From Planctomycetota bacterium (lineage in GTDB: Bacteria > Planctomycetota > Planctomycetia > Isosphaerales > Isosphaeraceae), in assembly GCA_021807585.1 (NCBI GenBank), contig JAKBCQ010000035.1, positions 1 to 10,049 of the forward strand: a stretch of DNA of 10,049 nucleotides, written 5' to 3'. The notes beneath the pieces are model-generated. The model ran no database searches. It saw only the letters and a list, made by a program, of their open reading frames with translations, and was not told the origin of the DNA. The translations under genes were made by a program, and so were the position numbers. Positions 6,931-10,049 of the stretch are shown here, piece after piece; the stretch's first letter is position 1; each line of letters starts with the position of its first letter.

Positions 6931-7767
6931 ATGCGATTGGGATACAACACGAACGGGTTGGCTCATCATCGCGTTCTCGACGCGATCGCGCTGTTGGCCG
7001 ACGAGGGCTATGAAAGCATCGCGTTGACGATCGACCCCGGCGTTCTCGACCCGTTCGACGACCCTGGATCGTTTCGCAGGCAAATTCACGACGTTTCGCG
7101 GGCGCTCGATCACGCGGGTCTTTCGCGGGTGATCGAAACGGGAGGGCGCTATCTCTTAAATCCAAGACGTAAACACGATCCTACGCTCATGGACGCCGAT
7201 CCCGATCGTCGGGGCGTGCGAATTGAATTCCTCCGCCGCGCGATCGAGATCGCCGACGAACTTCAGGCCGACGCCGTATCGCTTTGGTCGGGCGCGCTCA
7301 CCGATCCGATCACCGACGATCAAGCGATCGATCGGCTCGTCGAGGGGCTTAAGGTCGTGCTTGAATACGCCGAAACCCGCGACGTCGTCCTCGGCTTCGA
7401 GCCCGAGCCGGGGATGTTCATCGATACGATGGCGCGGTTCGTCAAGCTCGACGAACGGATTCGCCATCCTCTTTTTCAGCTCACGCTCGATCTCGGCCAT
7501 CTCCACTGTGTCGAGATCGACGCCGAGGCCGATATCGTCACCCGCTTTTGTTCGAGGATCGTCAACGTTCATATTGAAGATATGAGACGTGGCGTACATG
7601 ATCACTTGATGTTCGGCGACGGGACGATGGACTTCGCGCCGATTCTCCGCGCGCTCCGCGAGATCGGCTACGCGGGAGGGCTCAACGTCGAACTGAGCCG
7701 GCACAGCCACATCGGGGTGGACGCCGTGCAACGATCGGCTGCTTATCTATTGCCGTATTTGGCTTGA
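6931..7767 (+). CDS. Sugar phosphate isomerase/epimerase-like TIM-barrel protein (Ebo-associated type)
   Basis: This is a 278-residue cytoplasmic protein of the xylose-isomerase-like/AP-endonuclease-2 superfamily, whose members are metal-dependent sugar isomerases, epimerases or related enzymes. The first strand is MRLGYNTNGLAHH, followed by GYESIALTIDP. Candidate metal ligands sit at the usual barrel ends: E157 in GFEPEPGMF, D187 with H190 and H192 in LTLDLGHLHC, H214 and E216 in VNVHIEDMRRGVHDH, and E254 in NVELSRHSH. The motifs IETGGRYLLNPRRKH, FEPEPGMFI and HIEDMRRGVHDHLMFG are, from memory, characteristic of a subgroup found with TatD-family hydrolases and UbiA prenyltransferases in ebo-type metabolite-trafficking clusters. 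The convergent TatD gene here supports that link. The substrate cannot be told from sequence. It stands alone on this strand, with no co-directional neighbour within 400 bp upstream. Confidence 0.87.
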   Translation: MRLGYNTNGLAHHRVLDAIALLADEGYESIALTIDPGVLDPFDDPGSFRRQIHDVSRALDHAGLSRVIETGGRYLLNPRRKHDPTLMDADPDRRGVRIEFLRRAIEIADELQADAVSLWSGALTDPITDDQAIDRLVEGLKVVLEYAETRDVVLGFEPEPGMFIDTMARFVKLDERIRHPLFQLTLDLGHLHCVEIDAEADIVTRFCSRIVNVHIEDMRRGVHDHLMFGDGTMDFAPILRALREIGYAGGLNVELSRHSHIGVDAVQRSAAYLLPYLA

Positions 7768-7779
7768 AGGAGCAAGCAA

Positions 7780-7796
7780 GTCTTTATGATAAAGAC
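7780..7796. terminator. 17-bp palindrome between convergent genes, possible bidirectional terminator
   Basis: GTCTTTATGATAAAGAC is perfectly palindromic around a central G. It lies in the 54-bp gap between the ends of two convergent genes, a position where a bidirectional terminator is expected. The stem is AT-rich and has no flanking T-run, so termination is only a suggestion; a protein binding site is an alternative. Confidence 0.35.
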
Positions 7797-7821
7797 GACT
7801 CGACGCGCGGGGGTCGACGAT

Positions 7822-8658
7822 TCACTTGGCTTTTTCGGCGGACGCCGCCGCGGGGTCGAACGAGAACCTGCGGCTTTGGCGGAAGAAAGCGAGCGGGTTG
7901 TCGTAAACGATCTTGCGAATCGACGCTTCGTCGTGGCCTCGGCGTTTCATCTCGAAGATAAACTCGGGAACGGCGAGCGGATCGCTATGTCCCCAATCGC
8001 CCGCCGAATTGACGAGGACGCGGTCGGTCCCGTAACGTTCAATCATATCGGCGGCGCGTGCGGGTGTGCATTTGGTGATTGGGTAGAGAGTCATTCCGAC
8101 CCAGTGCCCCGCTTCAAGAGCCGGGCGGATGGTGTGCTCCTCGACGTGATCGATGCAAACGCGCTCGGGGGGAATGCGACGGTCGTCCTTGAGCATGTCG
8201 AGGATCATCCGCGTTCCCTGATATTTATCCGCAAGGTGGGGCGTGTGAACGAGGATCAGCTCCCCCGTTTTGGCGGCGAGGTCGAGGTGTTCGAGAAAGA
8301 CCGTCGCCTCGTTTTTGGTGTTCTTGTTGAGGCCGATCTCGCCGATTCCGAGAACTCCGCGACGATCGAGAAACTCGGGGATGAGCGCGATCACGTCGCG
8401 CGCCAGCGATACATTCTCGGCCTCTTTGGCGTTGATGCAAAGCCACGACCGATGCTCGATCCCGTAAGCGAGCGCGCGGGTCCGCTCGTATTCGGTAAGA
8501 TGACGGAAATAATCGCGGAACCCCTCGGGTCCCGAGCGATCAAACCCCGCCCAGAACGCCGGCTCGCTGATCAGCACGCACCCCGCGAGCGCCATCCGCT
8601 TGTAATCGTCGGTCGTGCGTGAAACCATGTGGATATGCGGATCAATATAGAACGGCAC
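7822..8658 (-). CDS. TatD-family metal-dependent hydrolase (EboB-like)
   Basis: This 278-residue amidohydrolase-superfamily protein has a complete set of candidate metal ligands. H8 and H10 are in IDPHIHM, E107 in GIGEIGLN, H138 and H141 in LVHTPH, H171 and H175 in IDHVEEH, and D221 in SAGDWG. TatD proteins are usually Mg-dependent nucleases. However, the segments DPHIHMVSRTTDDY, SEPAFWAGFDRSGPEGFRDYF and SAGDWGHSDPLAVP are, from memory, those of the EboB-type subgroup found in eboABCDEF clusters that move terpenoid or indole precursors out of the cytoplasm. The start is GTG at 8658, backed by CAGGAG at 8673-8668 with 9 bases between. It follows the small minus-strand gene by 96 bp, probably on one transcript. 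The C-terminus ends in an Ala/Lys-rich tail. The fold is firm; the pathway role is inferred. Confidence 0.9.
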   Translation of the reverse strand: MPFYIDPHIHMVSRTTDDYKRMALAGCVLISEPAFWAGFDRSGPEGFRDYFRHLTEYERTRALAYGIEHRSWLCINAKEAENVSLARDVIALIPEFLDRRGVLGIGEIGLNKNTKNEATVFLEHLDLAAKTGELILVHTPHLADKYQGTRMILDMLKDDRRIPPERVCIDHVEEHTIRPALEAGHWVGMTLYPITKCTPARAADMIERYGTDRVLVNSAGDWGHSDPLAVPEFIFEMKRRGHDEASIRKIVYDNPLAFFRQSRRFSFDPAAASAEKAK

Positions 8659-8754
8659 GGGTTCCGACTCCTGATTCGGGGGGTGATCGACGCGAACTCC
8701 ACTGGTCGCACGCGCCGATTGGATCGCTCATGACGGCTCTTGAAACGGGCGTGA

Positions 8755-9030
8755 TCAACGCGAGCGCGGCGCGGGGGCGAGCTTTTCCTTCCAGTTCGGG
8801 TCGTATTCGAGCGAGAAGATCCGCTGGATCGTCTCGGCGCGGCCCGGACCCGGTTCCAAAAGCGCCTCGATCGCGCGGCGCAGTTGGTCGCGCCTTCGAT
8901 CGGGCGAATCCGAGCCCCGAGTCGAAGCGTCGTCGAGCCGGTCGAGCGCCGCGGCCAAATCAAGAATCCGCGAACGCGTTTCGAGAAAATCGCGGTTCAG
9001 AATCTCGGTCGCGTCTCTCGATCGGTTCAT
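8755..9030 (-). CDS. Small conserved-looking helical protein upstream of the TatD hydrolase
   Basis: This 91-residue protein starts MNRSRDATEILNRDFLETRSRILDLA in the ATG at 9030. It is highly charged, with two predicted amphipathic helices (about 10-35 and 45-72) separated by a polar stretch rich in Asp, Ser and Arg. It ends with IFSLEYDPNWKEKL (71-84) and a short basic tail. The YDPNW motif at 76-80 recalls small uncharacterised proteins I associate with planctomycete ebo-type loci, but I cannot name a family with certainty. Signal peptide and membrane segments are absent. It is the first gene of a probable two-gene minus-strand unit with the TatD hydrolase, 96 bp downstream. Overlapping longer frames on both strands look like Arg-rich shadows. 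A partner or accessory role to the hydrolase is an inference from position only. Confidence 0.65.
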   Translation of the reverse strand: MNRSRDATEILNRDFLETRSRILDLAAALDRLDDASTRGSDSPDRRRDQLRRAIEALLEPGPGRAETIQRIFSLEYDPNWKEKLAPAPRSR

Positions 9031-9091
9031 GATTCGTCTCGCATCAAAACATGGCTGAAAACGGTCGGTTTGTGCTTGCGCCTACCCTTTT

Positions 9092-9120
9092 ATTTTAAAG
9101 GATCGCGGCTTCGAAAGCAA
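9092..9120 (-). promoter_or_regulatory. Candidate promoter for the small protein-TatD unit
   Basis: On the minus strand TTGCTT (9120-9115) and TAAAAT (9097-9092) are separated by 17 bases, resembling a housekeeping -35/-10 pair with a good -10 box and a weak -35 box. Transcription would start near 9085, about 55 bases before the ATG at 9030. Confidence 0.35.
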
Positions 9121-9122
9121 AT

Positions 9123-9309
9123 CGACCGAACGGCGTTGATCTCCTTGATCGAGCCCGCGAAGCCGGTCTGTTTGGCGATCGCGCGCTGATCGACACGCTT
9201 TTCGAAGGATCTCAACCTCGAATCGCTCCACAGTCGACCCGAATTCCAGGCCATTATCAAACGCGTTCCGCCGGGAAGCGAAACGTTAACAGATGCGCCT
9301 CATATGTGA
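9123..9309 (+). pseudogene. Frameshifted C-terminal relic of a kinase/TPR-type protein
   Basis: Frame 3 (from 9123) reads VDLLDRAREAGLFGDRALID, then loses meaning near 9205. Frame 1 then reads KDLNLESLHSRPEFQAIIK, ending at a TGA at 9307. Joined across a single shift, the two pieces read like the tail of planctomycete Ser/Thr kinases and TPR proteins, which commonly ends in a LLxxAxxxGxF segment followed by a DLxPLRSRPDFQxLL motif. No start codon, ribosome site or upstream domain is present, since frame 3 is closed by a TAA at about 9096. This looks like a decayed gene remnant left after deletion. The family assignment is from memory and the match is short. Confidence 0.5.
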
Positions 9310-9779
9310 TCTATAATGGTAATGAATATAATGGTAATGAATCCAATGCGATCGTTCCCGGGGGATGCGATTGTGGAGTCGGGGTCCGGCTCGATAATAC
9401 ATCATAAAGTGATAGAGTTTTAGTATTATAGTCTTGTCGTCCGACGGCGGGTTCGATCGCGAATGGAGCGGGATCGATCGATTCCGGGATCGAGGATGAT
9501 AATGAGGATCTCCAGTGCGAGTTATGATCGATTCCATTTTCGATGAAATGGATACTGGGCGTTGTTCCGAGGTTTGTCATTGAGCGAGGATGTCGTTCCA
9601 AACTTCGGATATGTCGTAAGATTGAAGAGTCGCCGACCGATCTCGATGCTTCGCAACGGGGATTGATCGTTCAACACTCGTATCGCGTCTGAGAGTGGTG
9701 TAAAATCGTTTGAGCCGTACCGGCGAAGAGAGCGATGAGGTGCGAAAATTGTTGATTTATCTGAATTGATTGTTGTGTA
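9310..9779. other. Non-coding, AT-richer interval before the toxin-antitoxin module
   Basis: I see no credible gene in these 470 bases. Open frames on the minus strand (for example across 9522-9863, which would run antisense through the antitoxin) show no recognisable motifs. The interval holds the 15-bp tandem duplication, a spaced inverted repeat ATAATAC/GTATTAT (9394-9400 and 9423-9429) and a hairpin TCCATTT/AAATGGA (9533-9539 and 9546-9552). Base composition is visibly more AT-rich than in the neighbouring genes. Together with the relic just upstream, this suggests degraded or transferred DNA. Confidence 0.55.
9312..9341. repeat. Perfect 15-bp tandem duplication
   Basis: TATAATGGTAATGAA occurs twice in direct succession (9312-9326 and 9327-9341), three bases after the end of the gene relic. 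Each unit contains TATAAT, so it could create a duplicated -10 element, but no gene starts nearby. Slippage in non-coding DNA is the simplest origin. Confidence 0.85.
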
Positions 9780-9781
9780 AT
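9752..9781 (+). promoter_or_regulatory. Candidate promoter for the toxin-antitoxin module
   Basis: TTGATT (9752-9757) and TGTAAT (9776-9781) are separated by 18 bases, matching the housekeeping consensus at four and five of six positions. Transcription would begin near 9788, shortly before the ribosome site at 9795. Autoregulation by the antitoxin is usual for this family; no clear operator palindrome is visible. Confidence 0.4.
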
Positions 9782-9794
9782 GAACGGCGATGAT

Positions 9795-9798
9795 GGAG
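9795..9798 (+). promoter_or_regulatory. Ribosome binding site fixing the antitoxin start
   Basis: GGAG lies 8 bases before the ATG at 9807. It favours that start over the in-frame ATG at 9780, which would overlap the candidate promoter and add nine residues unlike the family N-terminus. Confidence 0.6.
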
Positions 9799-9806
9799 TC
9801 CAAGAC

Positions 9807-10034
9807 ATGTCTGAAACGATCACGATCGACGAGGCGCAGGCGAAGCTGAAGGATTTGATCCATCGGTTAGCGCCGGGCGAAGAGATCGTCATGACCGAAA
9901 ACGAACAACCCGTGGCGAAGCTGGTCGCCCCCGCTCCATCAGAACGAAAACTCGGGACGATGAAAGGGACCGTCTTGTTTATGGCCTCCGACTTCGACGC
10001 ACCTCTTGATGACTTCAAGGAGTACATGCCGTGA
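9807..10034 (+). CDS. Type II toxin-antitoxin antitoxin, Phd/YefM family
   Basis: This 75-residue protein should bind and neutralise the toxin encoded just downstream and repress its own promoter. The N-terminal DNA-binding/dimerisation part (1-40) reads ETITIDEAQAKLKDLIHR, then PGEEIVMTENEQPVAKLV. That is the strand-helix-strand pattern of Phd/YefM proteins, including the familiar QPVAKLV strand. The C-terminal part (50-75), with GTMKG and SDFDAPLDDFKEYMP, is the usual toxin-wrapping tail of antitoxins paired with PIN-domain toxins. Length is normal for the family. Its stop codon overlaps the GTG of the next gene by 4 bp (GTGA), the standard coupled arrangement of such modules. The family call is firm; pairing with a PIN toxin rests on six visible toxin codons and on the antitoxin tail. 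Confidence 0.9.
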   Translation: MSETITIDEAQAKLKDLIHRLAPGEEIVMTENEQPVAKLVAPAPSERKLGTMKGTVLFMASDFDAPLDDFKEYMP

Positions 10035-10049
10035 GGGTTTTGCTCGACA
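10031..10049 (+). CDS. Probable PIN-domain (VapC-type) toxin, 3' truncated by window end
   Basis: Only six codons are visible: GTG then RVLLD. PIN-domain ribonuclease toxins typically begin M(R/K)xLLDTH, where the Asp is the first metal-binding catalytic residue, so the visible D6 would be that residue. The 4-bp overlap with the antitoxin gene and the antitoxin type support the call. Everything beyond is outside the window. Confidence 0.65.

Noticed and set aside
6635..7165. Minus-strand open frame of 176 residues over the repeat and the TIM-barrel gene start
   Set aside because: Half of it is antisense to a firm enzyme gene and the rest has no recognisable motif. The repeated KSDAxASAGVK peptide alone is not enough.
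7786..8622. Plus-strand open frame of 278 residues opposite the TatD gene
   Set aside because: It has the same length as the real gene because the antisense frame is stop-poor; the minus strand carries the full set of TatD metal ligands.
9522..9863. Minus-strand open frame of 113 residues before and through the antitoxin start
   Set aside because: No family motif is visible and it would be antisense to the antitoxin promoter and gene.
1..10049. CRISPR array, tRNA, rRNA or insertion sequence
   Set aside because: No regularly spaced repeats, no cloverleaf-like or rRNA-like segments and no transposase or terminal inverted repeats were found on reading both strands.

Overview
The window suggests a GC-rich bacterium, most likely a planctomycete, possibly of the Isosphaeraceae type. 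This rests on the kinds of genes seen, on a frameshifted relic resembling the C-terminal tails of planctomycete kinase/TPR proteins, and on a heavy excess of CGATCG. No rRNA or other phylogenetic marker is present, so the assignment is tentative.

Region 1 (1-6472, + strand) is the 3' part of a chemosensory operon: a CheR methyltransferase with C-terminal TPRs (5' end outside the window), a CheW with a Cys-rich N-terminus, a CheA-receiver hybrid kinase, a CheB methylesterase and a receiver-PP2C phosphatase. The first four genes overlap by 4-8 bp, and the last follows after 49 bp. Gene order and sequence match the Pseudomonas Wsp surface-sensing system (wspC-wspD-wspE-wspF-wspR) closely. The exception is the output gene: its WspR-like receiver and linker are joined to a SpoIIE/RsbU-type serine phosphatase instead of the diguanylate cyclase (GGDEF) domain. 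The inferred circuit is: an upstream MCP (outside the window) is tuned by CheR and CheB, the CheW/CheA complex phosphorylates the receivers, and the output is protein dephosphorylation, probably partner switching of an anti-sigma/STAS module encoded elsewhere.

Region 2 (6473-6930) is non-coding. It holds a strong hairpin about 70 bp after the operon and two copies of a 36-bp imperfect direct repeat.

Region 3 (6931-9030) carries a TIM-barrel sugar-phosphate isomerase/epimerase-like protein on the + strand. Convergent to it is a minus-strand pair: a small conserved-looking protein, then a TatD-family metal-dependent hydrolase. The two enzymes resemble components of the eboABCDEF-type metabolite-trafficking clusters.

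Region 4 (9031-9806) is non-coding and appears decayed. It includes a frameshifted gene relic and a perfect 15-bp tandem duplication.

Region 5 (9807-10049) is a type II toxin-antitoxin module: a Phd/YefM-like antitoxin overlapping the first codons of a probable PIN-domain (VapC) toxin cut by the window edge.
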